64,000 bases of DNA from Alphaproteobacteria bacterium (GCA_019749935.1 JAIEPD010000010.1:21591-85590), one strand, 5' to 3'; numbered from the stretch's first letter, positions 25,225 through 34,924 are shown. Numbers and translations are program-made. The notes: generated by a model from the sequence alone, not told the origin.

Positions 25225-25737
25225 ATGACAAATCTCATATTAGATGGACTGATTATGTCTTTTTTCATAATGGCAATCATTTTCTGTTGGCATCTTAATA
25301 AGCGTATTCACGAGATAAAAAAGCTTGGAGCGAGAACGACACCTTTTGCCAATAGCTTTTCACGTTCAATTGCACAGGTTACGAAAGAACTTAATAAACT
25401 GAAAGAAGCCTCTGAAAAAGGGCAAGATGCTGAGATTGTAAGAAAAGATTTTGAGGAGCTTATTCATCAGAGTGAAAGCATCATGATTCGTTTGGATCAA
25501 TTGATTGAAAAAGCACAAAAAGCTGAGCATATTTTAAGGGAGTCAGCAGCTATAAAGCCAAAAACTGACGCGTTCGCAAAGGATGCTTATAAGGATACTT
25601 ATCAAGAAGATCCTGCTAAGAGAGCGCCTTTTTTGTCATTGACGCCCACAGAGCAATCTGAGCCTAGGCTTTTTCAAAAAGCACCAGATCTTTCGATGGA
25701 TCGCAATTTGATGACGGTGCTGAGAGGCATTCGTTAG
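25225..25737 (+). CDS. DUF6468-like membrane coiled-coil protein
   Basis: This 170-residue protein has an N-terminal membrane helix (LDGLIMSFFIMAIIFCWHLN) followed by a Lys/Glu-rich coiled coil at ~40-115. That architecture is like the DUF6468 protein that follows fliL in alphaproteobacterial flagellar clusters. I prefer the ATG at 25225, with GGAGAG 5 bp upstream, over the ATG at 25213 that overlaps this site. It lies 60 bp after the FliL-like gene in the same direction, which supports the flagellar link. The role of the family is poorly known. Confidence 0.55.
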   Translation: MTNLILDGLIMSFFIMAIIFCWHLNKRIHEIKKLGARTTPFANSFSRSIAQVTKELNKLKEASEKGQDAEIVRKDFEELIHQSESIMIRLDQLIEKAQKAEHILRESAAIKPKTDAFAKDAYKDTYQEDPAKRAPFLSLTPTEQSEPRLFQKAPDLSMDRNLMTVLRGIR

Positions 25738-25833
25738 ATCATTTCTCAAGACGTCTTGTATTGAATCAAAATTAATATAATGATAACTGTGGTTTAAGAG
25801 TAGAAAAGTCTTTAGCAGAATTGAATTAACTTT

Positions 25834-26784
25834 ATGCAAAAACGTCCTCTTGGTAAATCAGGAATTTCGATTGCTCCCCTTGCACTTGGCGGCAATGTTT
25901 TTGGTTGGACCATAGATGAAAAAACTTCATTCTCAATTCTTGATGCTTTTGTTGATTTTGGGTTTAATCTGATTGACACGGCTGATATTTATTCTGCTTG
26001 GGTTTCAGGGAATAAAGGTGGTGAGTCTGAAACCATCGTTGGGAATTGGTTAAAAAAATCTGGTAAGCGCGATAAAATAGTTTTGACGACTAAGGTTGGA
26101 ATGAGAATGGGCGATGGCTCCATGGGGCTAAAACGCGACTATATTCTAGAATCTATTGAAGCGTCACTTAAGCGCCTGCAAACTGATTATGTTGATTTTT
26201 ACCAATCTCATAAAGATGATATTGATGCGCCAATGGAGGAAACGCTTGAAGCGTATGATATTCTCATAAAGCAAGGAAAAGTGCGTGCAATTGGGGCTTC
26301 TAATTACAAAGCAAATCGTTTAAGGGAAGTGCTGGGTATTAGTTTGGAAAAGCAATATCCGGCTTATGTTTCACTGCAACCTCATTATAATCTATGCAAT
26401 CGCTTTGAATTTGAAACTGAGCTTGAGTCTTTGTGTCTAGAGCAAAATCTTGCAGTCATCAGCTATTCTTCTCTTGCGAATGGATTTCTAACAGGAAAAT
26501 ATCGCTGTGAGGCCGATCTTCAAAAGAGTGCTCGCGGAGAATACGTGAGCAAATACCTTAATGAGCGGGGGTTTAAAATTCTTGAGGCTTTGGATAAAGT
26601 TTCTGATACTTATCAAACAACGCCAGCTGCCATTGCACTTGCCTGGTTAATGCAACGAAAAAGCATTACAGCGCCCATTGTTAGCGCGACAAGCGTTTCC
26701 CAGTTATCAGATTTGGTAAAGTCAGTGGATATTATTTTGTCACCTGAGAGTAATGTTATCTTGAATGAAGCAAGTCAGTTTTAG
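25834..26784 (+). CDS. Aldo/keto reductase
   Basis: An NADPH-dependent carbonyl reductase of the TIM-barrel AKR superfamily, 316 residues. The catalytic tetrad is visible: D and Y in NLIDTADIYSAW, K in LTTKVG and H in YQSHKDD. GASNYKANRL and the C-terminal AIALAWLMQRKSITAPIVSATS loop, which binds the cofactor phosphate, are typical of the YajO/Tas-like group. Substrate unknown. It converges with the MFS gene at 26828. Confidence 0.93.
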   Translation: MQKRPLGKSGISIAPLALGGNVFGWTIDEKTSFSILDAFVDFGFNLIDTADIYSAWVSGNKGGESETIVGNWLKKSGKRDKIVLTTKVGMRMGDGSMGLKRDYILESIEASLKRLQTDYVDFYQSHKDDIDAPMEETLEAYDILIKQGKVRAIGASNYKANRLREVLGISLEKQYPAYVSLQPHYNLCNRFEFETELESLCLEQNLAVISYSSLANGFLTGKYRCEADLQKSARGEYVSKYLNERGFKILEALDKVSDTYQTTPAAIALAWLMQRKSITAPIVSATSVSQLSDLVKSVDIILSPESNVILNEASQF

Positions 26785-26827
26785 TTATTTTCAAAAGTGT
26801 CTGATCTTTCCACTTCGTGAAAGTTTA

Positions 26828-28024
26828 TCAAGTCTGGGAGAAATTCATCAGCTCACGATTGTTGATGACAAAAAACAACGTCATGACCGTCAGAAGAATA
26901 AAGGTGATGATAATAATCCCAATATTTTGAAAAGAGCCCTGGTAAAAATAACCAGCGAGCTGAAGACAAAGCGCTGTGAAGATAAGACGTCCTCCCTGAA
27001 GAATTGCCGATACACGCCCTTTTGCTTGGGGCATAAAGTTTAGGCACAGGGGTTGAAGTATGATACTCGGGATAATCCTGGCTATAATAAAAGGAAGAAA
27101 GGCGAGTGTAATTAACAGTGGATTGGAACTATCCTGAAAAGTGACCCAAACAAGACTTATTAAGCCAACAATAAGAATTTGACTTGAAATATATAACGTT
27201 TTTTTCTGGTCGTACCTGCTAAGAATCAGGCCAAAGATTATACTCCCCAATCCAAAGATAAAAGCTAACACCCCTTGATAATAACCAAAATGCGCAAGCT
27301 TTACGCCTAAATCTTCCATATACAATAAAGGAGACATTCCAACAAAGACCCAGTAGGGTACAAAACCAAAGACAATATGCACAATCAAAAGGAGCAGGGG
27401 TTTGGATTGAAATATAGGGGCATATCCATGCAGAGAAAGAGTTTCCTTATGCTTTGGCAGTTTATAAGTGGGAATAAAAAGCAGGGTCATCACAAGCGTC
27501 ATCAACCCTAACACTAAAAGCGTCATAAAATTCCCTCGCCAATGGAAATAAAGAGCAATATAACTCCCAAGGACAGGAGCAGCCCCTACAGAAAAATTCA
27601 TCAACCCATCGAGTATCCCCATTAAAAACCGTTGTTGTTTAAGAGGATATGCATCGGCAATAATTAAAAAACTGAGGATTGCGGGTGCGCTTATGCCCAC
27701 GCCTTGGAGAAAGCGACCCACCAGCAAAAACTCGTAGAACGATGCCCCTAAACAAAGGAGACTCCCGATGATAAAAACCATGAGGCCAAGCAATATGATA
27801 GGTTTGCGACCATAACGATCCGCCAAACTTCCGACAAAGAATAGGCTTAAACAATACCCTGCAAAATTAACCGATAACAAGGCTTCAACCCAAAATGGTG
27901 ACAGATTAAACTGACTTTGTAACTCAGGAAAGCTCGGCACAAAGAGATCAAACTCCATCCCTGCCAATAGATCCATCAGGATAATGGTGAGGAGGACCAT
28001 GCTTTTGGAGAAGATTGGTTTCAT
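26828..28024 (-). CDS. MFS drug-resistance transporter, Bcr/CflA-like
   Basis: A 398-residue inner membrane protein with twelve hydrophobic segments. The MFS signature loop between helices 2 and 3 is GSLADRYGRKPIILLG. The motif C-like GVGISAPAILS in helix 5 is typical of drug:proton antiporters. The opening (LLAGMEFDLFVPSFPELQSQF) resembles Bcr/CflA multidrug exporters. Substrate not predictable. It is transcribed alone. Confidence 0.88.
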   Translation of the reverse strand: MKPIFSKSMVLLTIILMDLLAGMEFDLFVPSFPELQSQFNLSPFWVEALLSVNFAGYCLSLFFVGSLADRYGRKPIILLGLMVFIIGSLLCLGASFYEFLLVGRFLQGVGISAPAILSFLIIADAYPLKQQRFLMGILDGLMNFSVGAAPVLGSYIALYFHWRGNFMTLLVLGLMTLVMTLLFIPTYKLPKHKETLSLHGYAPIFQSKPLLLLIVHIVFGFVPYWVFVGMSPLLYMEDLGVKLAHFGYYQGVLAFIFGLGSIIFGLILSRYDQKKTLYISSQILIVGLISLVWVTFQDSSNPLLITLAFLPFIIARIIPSIILQPLCLNFMPQAKGRVSAILQGGRLIFTALCLQLAGYFYQGSFQNIGIIIITFILLTVMTLFFVINNRELMNFSQT

Positions 28025-28124
28025 GGAGCGATCCTACACTAATTTAGAATCTCGCAAAACACTACAAGCTTTCGATTTCAAAAAATTCCATTTTTGGCCT
28101 TCCCATAGCTCACAGGTCTGCCTG

Positions 28125-29075
28125 TTACCACGCATCACCCCACATTATTTTTGAGGCATTTTTGTAGATATCTTTTTGAGATTTCGTAATGATTTCTCTT
28201 TTTGTGCCCTGGGCAATACAAAGGTCCAATAAAATATGTCCTGGTCTTTTGATGGGTTTTCGAAGGATGCGTGCAAAATCTTGGCAAGCTTCTTTTTTAC
28301 TTATAATCAAATAGGAAAACTTTTCATCTTCATAACTCAGCACCCCTTGTTTTATATGTTTATGGGATTTTGTGCGATGTAGCCTTACTGAAAAATGACA
28401 CCAATCTTCTGTTATCTCTAGAGGACACTTATTATTATGCGGACATGGGGCAATAATGTGCCCTCCCTTTCTAATTAAAAAATCCCTAGCAAGCATCAAC
28501 GTCTTATAATCATGAGGTGTGCCTGGCATGGTGATAACCAAAAATTCTTTCGTTGCGTCAAAGGCCTTTTTGAGCACATTGAATTGCTGATCTTGGTTTA
28601 ACTCTCCCAGTACATAACCCAGTGTAACAAGGTCATATTTAGTTGATAGGGAAAAATTTGTTACATCTTTTTGAAGATGTTCAAAAGTTGTCTTAAGGTT
28701 AAGCGAATCGAACAGTCCTTTACTAAAACGGCCCATAGACGGTTGGTGTTCAACCAAAGTTGCCGTTTTTAATTCTGGCCATAAGTCCAAAGCTGCAAGC
28801 GTTACTGTTCCGGGCCCTGCGCCTAAATCAAGAAGGGATGTTGGCGCAAAATTTGTGGCAATTTTTTGAAGGCAGGTGTTTATGACTGCATGCGTTGCTG
28901 GCATTCTGGCCGACACATAGGCAGCGACCATAGCTTCGTTGTGTATGTCTTGTGTTTTGCCTTTTGAACGATAACATGCACTTAAATCCTCATGGGCCTT
29001 TTGAATTTCTTTTGATGAAAAAGTCTTTTCATGCGAATTTATATAATGTAGAGCGCGTTCGAGATTGGGTTGCAT
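28125..29075 (-). CDS. Rsm22-like small ribosomal subunit methyltransferase-fold protein
   Basis: A 316-residue Rsm22-family protein, a group shared by alphaproteobacteria and mitochondria, where it helps small-subunit assembly. The SAM-fold motif LLDLGAGPGTVTLAALD is at ~80-96. The diagnostic cysteine/tryptophan block APCPHNNKCPL...WCHFSVRLHR lies near 210-235 and YEDEKFSYLIIS follows, then LLDLCIAQG. Those cysteines suggest a metal or Fe-S site, as known for the mitochondrial protein. It is the last gene of the dut-SH3-znuC-znuB operon, 1 bp after znuB. Confidence 0.9.
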   Translation of the reverse strand: MQPNLERALHYINSHEKTFSSKEIQKAHEDLSACYRSKGKTQDIHNEAMVAAYVSARMPATHAVINTCLQKIATNFAPTSLLDLGAGPGTVTLAALDLWPELKTATLVEHQPSMGRFSKGLFDSLNLKTTFEHLQKDVTNFSLSTKYDLVTLGYVLGELNQDQQFNVLKKAFDATKEFLVITMPGTPHDYKTLMLARDFLIRKGGHIIAPCPHNNKCPLEITEDWCHFSVRLHRTKSHKHIKQGVLSYEDEKFSYLIISKKEACQDFARILRKPIKRPGHILLDLCIAQGTKREIITKSQKDIYKNASKIMWGDAW

Positions 29076-29076
29076 A

Positions 29077-29859
29077 TTATTTTTTAAAAACTTGACTGAA
29101 GATAAATAAAGTCAAACAGGTAAGAACAATGGATGCCCCCGTTGCAAGGTTAAAAGCCAAAGATAAAAATAGCCCCCCTGTAATGCCAATCAGAGTAAAA
29201 AGAAGTGCATAAATGACCATCTGTTCAGGCGTTTTAGCATACCCTTTTGCAGTTGCTGGCGGAATGACGAGTAGTGCTGGAACCAATAAAACGCCAATAA
29301 ACTTTAAACTCACTGCAACTGTTAAGGCTAAAATAAGCATAAAACCAAGTTTTACTTTAGCTAAGGGAACCCCTTCGGCCTGTGCTAACCCTTCATCTAG
29401 GGTGCATAAAAGCAAAGGCTGCCACTGACAATAGATAAAGGATCCAACCAAAAGGGCACAACCAAAAATCCAAAAGAAATCTTGGTTTTGTAAGGTGAGT
29501 ATGTCCCCAAATAAATAACTGGCAGGATCAATCCTGATAGAAGGCATTTTGTTCATTAAAACAACGCCCAATGCAAGTGCGCTGTATGAGGTAATGCTGA
29601 GCCAGGTATCAGAAGGAAGATCTGCTCTGTCATCAACAAAAGTTAAAATAAAAGTGACAGCTAAACCGATAATCAAAATTCCAAGATGGATATTTATATT
29701 GAAAATAAAGCCTAAAGCGACCCCCAAAAGGGCGCTATGAGATAAGGCGTCTCCAAAAAAGGACATTCTGCGCCAAACCAAAAAACATCCAATAGGGCTG
29801 GTAATGAAAGAAATTCCTATTCCAGCCAAGAGGCTTTGAAGAATGAAAATATCAATCAT
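29077..29859 (-). CDS. znuB: Zinc/metal ABC transporter permease ZnuB
   Basis: The membrane subunit of a metal ABC importer, 260 residues with about eight hydrophobic segments. The ABC-3 family signature GCFLVWRRMSFFGDALSHSALLGVALG is at the N-terminus and the GVLLVPALLVIPPATAK loop near the ATPase contact is conserved. Zinc is the most likely substrate from the neighbouring His-rich ZnuC, but manganese is not excluded. It overlaps znuC by 8 bp. No ZnuA binding protein is next to it. Confidence 0.88.
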   Translation of the reverse strand: MIDIFILQSLLAGIGISFITSPIGCFLVWRRMSFFGDALSHSALLGVALGFIFNINIHLGILIIGLAVTFILTFVDDRADLPSDTWLSITSYSALALGVVLMNKMPSIRIDPASYLFGDILTLQNQDFFWIFGCALLVGSFIYCQWQPLLLCTLDEGLAQAEGVPLAKVKLGFMLILALTVAVSLKFIGVLLVPALLVIPPATAKGYAKTPEQMVIYALLFTLIGITGGLFLSLAFNLATGASIVLTCLTLFIFSQVFKK

Positions 29860-30607
29860 GAGACACTACACAGTCGTGACGATGATTATGGTGGTGGGTA
29901 TAGGAGGTTACTCCCAACGTTAGAGGAATCTCTTTGGTTTTTGAGAACATCAAGTGATATTCAGGATCATGAATGATGGTATCTGGGGCCCCTGAGCAAC
30001 ATATATGTTGATTCAGGCAAATGACCTGATTGGTTGCTGCCATCACATGGTGCAGGTCGTGAGAGACTAAAACAATTCCACATTTAAGGTCGTTTCTTAA
30101 TTTTGATAACAAAAGATAAAACTCTGACTGTCCGATGACATCAACTCCTTGAGCCGGTTCATCCAAAACCAAAAGATCAGGTCCACGCAGTAATGCCCTG
30201 GCGAGAAGGACTCTTTGCCATTCTCCGCCAGAAAGGCTATGAACGGATTGATGTTTAAGTGAGAGAATCTGAACTTTTTCTAAAGCTTCGTCAATGACGT
30301 TTTCTTCAATATGTTCTTTTTTTGAGAGCTGTAAGAGACGATTCACATTTAACGGCAGAAATATGTTAATGCCGATTTTCTGGGGCATATATCCAATTTT
30401 TAGAAGAGTATTCTTTTTGATTGTCCCTGTGGTTGGGCTAATAAGTCCAAGAATCAGCTTAATAAGTGTTGTTTTACCGGCACCATTAGGCCCGATAATT
30501 GTTAGAATTTCGGCTTTTTTTATATTTAGGGTTATATCGTTTAAGACAAGCCTATCAGTTTTGGTGTCTTTAAATGATACCTTCGAAAGCTCTACTAGAG
30601 TGTTCAT
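29852..30607 (-). CDS. znuC: Zinc/metal ABC transporter ATPase ZnuC
   Basis: The ATPase of the metal importer, 251 residues. Walker A is GPNGAGKTTL, the signature is SGGEWQRV, Walker B is LLVLDEPAQGVD and the switch is LVSHDL. The C-terminus is histidine-rich (HHHNHRHD), typical of ZnuC proteins and a hint for zinc sensing or binding. It is translationally linked to znuB and directly follows the SH3 protein gene. Confidence 0.9.
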   Translation of the reverse strand: MNTLVELSKVSFKDTKTDRLVLNDITLNIKKAEILTIIGPNGAGKTTLIKLILGLISPTTGTIKKNTLLKIGYMPQKIGINIFLPLNVNRLLQLSKKEHIEENVIDEALEKVQILSLKHQSVHSLSGGEWQRVLLARALLRGPDLLVLDEPAQGVDVIGQSEFYLLLSKLRNDLKCGIVLVSHDLHHVMAATNQVICLNQHICCSGAPDTIIHDPEYHLMFSKTKEIPLTLGVTSYTHHHNHRHDCVVSHD

Positions 30608-31084
30608 TTAAAATTTAGTTTCATTTGGATACACACCCCAGAAAGCAGTCCGTTTTATCCATCCACGCAAGCGACCCCCGGTTGGAGATTTAACTTCGAC
30701 TTTACACCAATTATTTTGGCATTCAAGTGCTTTGGCTATGACTCCTGGTTCTAGTTTGGCAACAACATCTGCTTTAATATCTGGGCTTTTTCGAAGGTTT
30801 TTAATGGTATGAAGAACCCATATGGTCCTTCTGCCTGAAAGTAAGCTTTTATGAACCCATCCTTGAGTACCTTGCCAATCGCGGATTTGACGCCATGTAT
30901 CAAATTCAGCAATGATTTCTACAGGCATTCCTTGACGTATATAGCGCCAATCGATTGGATAATTGTTACCTGGCCCGACATGAAGGTTCACTGCATTTGC
31001 CCTGAGAGAGGCATACCTTGGAAGAGGCTGAGGATCAGCGCTTGCTGCCGTCAAAAATATTAATACAAAAAGTAATATTCTCAC
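30608..31084 (-). CDS. Exported SH3-domain protein
   Basis: A 158-residue protein with a signal peptide ([16 protein letters not shown]). It holds two bacterial SH3-like domains: one at ~25-80 ([27 protein letters not shown]) and one at ~85-150 ([34 protein letters not shown]). This is the alphaproteobacterial DUF1058/SH3_4 family, assumed to bind peptidoglycan. It overlaps dut by 4 bp and abuts znuC, so it belongs to this operon. Confidence 0.85.
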   Translation of the reverse strand: MRILLFVLIFLTAASADPQPLPRYASLRANAVNLHVGPGNNYPIDWRYIRQGMPVEIIAEFDTWRQIRDWQGTQGWVHKSLLSGRRTIWVLHTIKNLRKSPDIKADVVAKLEPGVIAKALECQNNWCKVEVKSPTGGRLRGWIKRTAFWGVYPNETKF

Positions 31085-31527
31085 AATCCAGTTGATCCAA
31101 ATCGTTGAGAGCCACGAGCTGTTTCGTCAAGATTTTCACATGCAAGCCAATCAACTTGGCTAAATTCCCCAATAACCATCTGTGCGATTCTCATACCACG
31201 GGTGATTGTAAAAGGTTCTTCTCCCAAATTAATCATAATGGCAATAATTTCTCCGCGATAATCTGCATCAATTGTGCCAGGTGCATTCAGAACGGCGATC
31301 CCATTTTTTATAGAAAGTCCTGAGCGAGAGCGAATTTGAGCCTCATATCCCTTTGGAAGGGCGATTGCTATTCCTGTTGGGACAAGGCATCTTTTGCCTG
31401 GTAATAAAATGATATCATCAGAAATGGCAGCATGCAAATCCATCCCTGCACTTTGTTCCGTTGCGTAAAAGGGAAGCTCTAGATCACGAGCGTGGTCAAG
31501 TTTTTGAATAGGTACGGTTATTTTCAT
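31081..31527 (-). CDS. dut: dUTP diphosphatase
   Basis: A trimeric dUTPase that prevents uracil incorporation into DNA and supplies dUMP. The 148 residues carry the five motifs: 1 AGMDLHAAI, 2 [12 protein letters not shown], 3 [13 protein letters not shown], 4 [12 protein letters not shown] and 5 [11 protein letters not shown]. It starts the operon dut-SH3-znuC-znuB-rsm22. Confidence 0.96.
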   Translation of the reverse strand: MKITVPIQKLDHARDLELPFYATEQSAGMDLHAAISDDIILLPGKRCLVPTGIAIALPKGYEAQIRSRSGLSIKNGIAVLNAPGTIDADYRGEIIAIMINLGEEPFTITRGMRIAQMVIGEFSQVDWLACENLDETARGSQRFGSTGL

Positions 31528-31667
31528 AAAATATATAAACTATAAAATTGGGTATAGGTTTTAGATGATTTATTTGTATGGTTGTATTCTTATTTAAAAA
31601 TGCAGTAAAAGGCCAGAAGTTTTTTTGAGCTTTCTATATATATCCAATGATTTATAAGTGATATCTA

Positions 31668-33239
31668 TTAAACTAATAGCCCAGGCTCTAAGTTACGGAC
31701 TTTTTCAGCAACAGCATCCAGGAATTTAAGTAATAAATCATTTATTGTGGCTCCGGAAATAATTTCCAAGGGATCAAGCAGGTTTATATTTGTTGAACTC
31801 TCAAGCCCCTTTAGTAACATTTTTATAATCCCATATTCGTTAGAAGCCAATGCTTCTTTGGTTAAACTGAGAAACTTTTTGCCATTTAGTTCTATAATTT
31901 TGTCAATACAATCAATAGGCTTGTCCTCTTTAGAAGAGATATGTTCTATTTCTAAAATTTCGACCCATTCGTAATAGGGATTAGCGGGTAACAATTCTTG
32001 TGTTCTTTGAACTCTGCATTCAAAGGTAGATCCTTTTTCTTGAAAAATGACTTCTTGGGTTTGTGTATAGTGGTTTGGATCTTCATGGGAGGATATTGCA
32101 GAATACGCAATATCCACATCGGGACCTAGATTCTTTTTGCAGAATTCAAAAAAGAATTTATTAAATGGGTTAGTCTTCACTCGAGGATCAAATGATTTTC
32201 CTTGCCTTGCTAAGACGCTATTTTTAAAAATGTTTAAATAATGTTTCAAGTTTGGTTCTGCTTTGTCTGGCAAAAGAGATTGGGTGTTAAAAGGAAGGGG
32301 GCGATAGACAAATTCATGAAGTATCAGCGATAAAAATGTTTCAATAACAGGGTCTTCAATGTTTCTTTGAATAATAGGCTCAAGCAAAGATAAAAGATGT
32401 TGGATTCCGGGATGTGACAGATTCTCCCAACATACCATTCCATGTCTTAAATCATGCCCCAAGAAATCAAAGGGTCTCCTCTCATAAATACCATGTGGGC
32501 TATTTTCTACATCCATATTTCCGATGGGTAAAGCGCACAAATTTCTGTGTTTCCCGTCAGTGCCTAAAAGATGCTTTACGATACGTGATGATTTAAATCC
32601 ACCAAAAGGATTATATATAATGTAAGGCTTAAAGGCAAAATCTCTCTTGCTGCCTCCGAACTGACTATTATCCCTGAATGCATCTATAATCGAATAAATT
32701 AAATCTTCTTCATGATAGTCATTATCCCAACCAAAAGATTTATCAGTTAATGGTTTAAACTGATAAAATGGAGTTGTTTTCCATTTTCCACTTTTAAGGA
32801 TTATCTTTGTTGTATCATCGAGTTCGAGAGGATACTCTTCTTGGTCAAACTCTTGAGCTAAGGCAAGCTTCATATTAAAAAGGATGAATTCTACAGCTGT
32901 AAGCCCCTCTGTTTCCTTTGCTATAAGCTCATTTTCTAAGTGTATACAGGATTGTAAGATTTCGGGTTGGTTGAAGTAATGATATCTAAGATAATGTAAG
33001 CCTTCTTTGGCGATAGCTATATAATCCTGTATTTTTTTCGAACAAAAATCCTCTCTGGAACCAATATAATTTTCTGACTTTGCATAAAGCTTGTGATAAA
33101 TGGCAATTTGCTTATTAATCGAATTTTCTCTCAAGTACGCCTTTTTTAGTGTTGTGAGGGCGTCATCAGTGGCGTCCATAGAAAAAATACACTGTAGAGA
33201 CCAAAAGAAGAGATAGATAGTTAAAAAATACTTGTTCAT
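31668..33239 (-). CDS. Large exported protein, function unknown
   Basis: A 523-residue protein with a signal peptide (MNKYFLTIYLFFWSLQCIF, cut before MDATDD or nearby). I recognise no domain. It is rich in aromatic residues and histidine, with segments such as FDFLGHDLRHGMVCW and FLSLILHEFVYRPLPF that could be metal or substrate sites, and Cys C66 plus a few others. It has its own transcription unit with 140 bp before dut. The look is of a folded secreted enzyme or an effector; nothing supports a specific role. Confidence 0.7.
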   Translation of the reverse strand: MNKYFLTIYLFFWSLQCIFSMDATDDALTTLKKAYLRENSINKQIAIYHKLYAKSENYIGSREDFCSKKIQDYIAIAKEGLHYLRYHYFNQPEILQSCIHLENELIAKETEGLTAVEFILFNMKLALAQEFDQEEYPLELDDTTKIILKSGKWKTTPFYQFKPLTDKSFGWDNDYHEEDLIYSIIDAFRDNSQFGGSKRDFAFKPYIIYNPFGGFKSSRIVKHLLGTDGKHRNLCALPIGNMDVENSPHGIYERRPFDFLGHDLRHGMVCWENLSHPGIQHLLSLLEPIIQRNIEDPVIETFLSLILHEFVYRPLPFNTQSLLPDKAEPNLKHYLNIFKNSVLARQGKSFDPRVKTNPFNKFFFEFCKKNLGPDVDIAYSAISSHEDPNHYTQTQEVIFQEKGSTFECRVQRTQELLPANPYYEWVEILEIEHISSKEDKPIDCIDKIIELNGKKFLSLTKEALASNEYGIIKMLLKGLESSTNINLLDPLEIISGATINDLLLKFLDAVAEKVRNLEPGLLV

Positions 33240-33370
33240 TTTTATATATGATTGATATTATGGTAGTATTGTTAATATAAACAAAATGTGTTTATTGAGT
33301 ATACAATAAAATGATGAATAATTTAAGTTTATTATATTTATCTGCGCCGGAAAAATATAATTAAACCGGA

Positions 33371-33964
33371 TTAATGGTACGGAATAATACGTTTTTCCGT
33401 CACAATACCGTCAAGGGGTTGATCGTGTATGGAATGGGGAATAAAGGGTAAACATTGTGCTTCAGCACCAAGGCCTATTGTTTGTATAGATTTAATTGAT
33501 CTTAATTCCTGAAGCGTTCGATCGTAATAACCACCGCCTTTTCCTAGGCGATGGCCAGATTTATCAAAGGCTGTCAACGGAATCAAAATAATATCTGGTA
33601 CAACAAGGTTCGTTCTTTCTTTTGGAACTGGAATTTGATAAAGGCCAAGTTCCATTTCCATCTCTGGTGTCCAAGTGTAGAATCTTAGATGGCTATTTTT
33701 TTCTTGGACAACGGGCAGACAAACAGATCCATTTTCAAGACACCACTCTTTTAAAAAAGGAATAACATCTATTTCATTGGCAATTGGCCAGTAGCCTGCA
33801 ATTTTCTTTTGTTTAAAAGAGCCTTGAAGAAATCCTTTTAAATTCTTTAAAACCTGAATACTGACTTCTGTCCAGTCAATTGTTTGAAGTTTAGCCTGCA
33901 TCATGCAGCGCGATTCTTGTTTTTTAGCGTTTATCTCAGCGTCTTTTACAGGGTTGTTTTCCAT
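33371..33964 (-). CDS. 5-formyltetrahydrofolate cyclo-ligase
   Basis: Converts 5-formyl-THF to 5,10-methenyl-THF with ATP, 197 residues. The family blocks IAGYWPIANEIDVIPFL, ILIPLTAFDKSGHRLGKGGGYYDRTL (phosphate-binding GKGGGYYDR) and the final IGLGAEAQCLPFIPHSIHDQPLDGIVTEK are present. The gene overlaps the end of the pseudopilin gene by 29 bp, so they are co-transcribed. In many proteobacteria this gene (ygfA) lies downstream of 6S RNA, which bears on the structured-RNA candidate at 34925-35250. Confidence 0.93.
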   Translation of the reverse strand: MENNPVKDAEINAKKQESRCMMQAKLQTIDWTEVSIQVLKNLKGFLQGSFKQKKIAGYWPIANEIDVIPFLKEWCLENGSVCLPVVQEKNSHLRFYTWTPEMEMELGLYQIPVPKERTNLVVPDIILIPLTAFDKSGHRLGKGGGYYDRTLQELRSIKSIQTIGLGAEAQCLPFIPHSIHDQPLDGIVTEKRIIPYH

Positions 33965-34685
33965 ATAGTGCCATTAGATTGTCCCGGGTAATCCATTTCA
34001 CTGTATCATCAAAAAAATTTTCTTTCGCTAAAGAAAGTCTACGGTCAACAAAATTGGGAGTGGCATCTGCATTAATAGTTTTATCAGGACTGGTTGTTTC
34101 TTTCCTATCGCCATTTGACTTAAAACTGCCACCACCACTGGTTCCGTGACTAATCAGAAGAACTGCAATTAGGTCATTGGAAGATTCTGGATCTAAAACG
34201 GATTGTTTTTCAGAGTTTGTGACTTTTAGGTCTATATGACCTTTTTCAACCTCGCAAAACACTGTGTTGGGTGAGTCTGAATCATAAGAAGCATTCACAG
34301 ATTTTATGGCTGAATCGGTAAGAGACGGATTGACAGCAAACGTTATCCAATTGTGATAACTGTCTTTTGCAGTTTTTTCAGGGATTCCCAAGGTTCGGTA
34401 GGGAACAAGTCCAATAAATGTTTCTGAAAAAAGACAATTAGATTCTGAAATTCCGTTTTCTGAGGCAGAAACGCCGGGTTTAGAAGGACAAGGAAGACGT
34501 TTGTTTACCAAAACATAGCTGGTTAAGGATTGAAAGATTTGCTCCATATGATCTTCGGTTTTGCGGATTTTTTGAAATTTCAGAAAATTATTAAGCGCGG
34601 GGATGCCAATGCCGGATAAAATTCCAATAATGCAAAGAACCATCGCAACTTCTATAAGTGAGAAACCTGAAAGCTTTCGAATCAT
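33936..34685 (-). CDS. Type IV prepilin-like / pseudopilin protein
   Basis: I set the start at the ATG at 34685, with AGGAA just upstream. The N-terminus is then MIRKLSG followed by FSLIEVAMVLCIIGILSG, a classical type IV prepilin leader with the conserved glutamate at mature +5 and a hydrophobic helix. An in-frame ATG at 34778 would add 31 residues and begins inside repeat copy 3. The mature protein (~240 residues) has several cysteines and an HGTSGGGSFKSNG loop. A major pilin or minor pseudopilin role is possible. It likely depends on the prepilin peptidase at 10927-11625. Confidence 0.85.
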   Translation of the reverse strand: MIRKLSGFSLIEVAMVLCIIGILSGIGIPALNNFLKFQKIRKTEDHMEQIFQSLTSYVLVNKRLPCPSKPGVSASENGISESNCLFSETFIGLVPYRTLGIPEKTAKDSYHNWITFAVNPSLTDSAIKSVNASYDSDSPNTVFCEVEKGHIDLKVTNSEKQSVLDPESSNDLIAVLLISHGTSGGGSFKSNGDRKETTSPDKTINADATPNFVDRRLSLAKENFFDDTVKWITRDNLMALYGKQPCKRR

Positions 34686-34770
34686 ATTTTTCCTGTATTT
34701 CTTAAACAAAAAGAAAGAGTGAGTTTGCTTTGATACTGTTTTCATAAATTGTGTTCCAGAAAATTTTGTA

Positions 34771-34918
34771 TATACCATTCTTGTTTCAAATTCCGGGTTC
34801 GTTGTTTTTCGAAATCTGCTGTGCTTGAGTATTTCATGTACACTCGCGAATCACTTATTTCGTGGTTCAACCTTGCTCCTCAAACGCCTGCCTGGCTTTT
34901 TGAAACATTTTGAGTATA
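34771..34918 (+). repeat. Dispersed palindromic element, copy 3
   Basis: A 148 bp copy of the family at 683-810 and 5454-5580. Ends are TATACC and GAGTATA. The middle has an insertion (TTTCATGTACACTCGCGAATCAC...GTGGTTC) that makes an extra hairpin. It lies upstream of the pseudopilin gene. Confidence 0.8.
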
Positions 34919-34924
34919 TCAATC

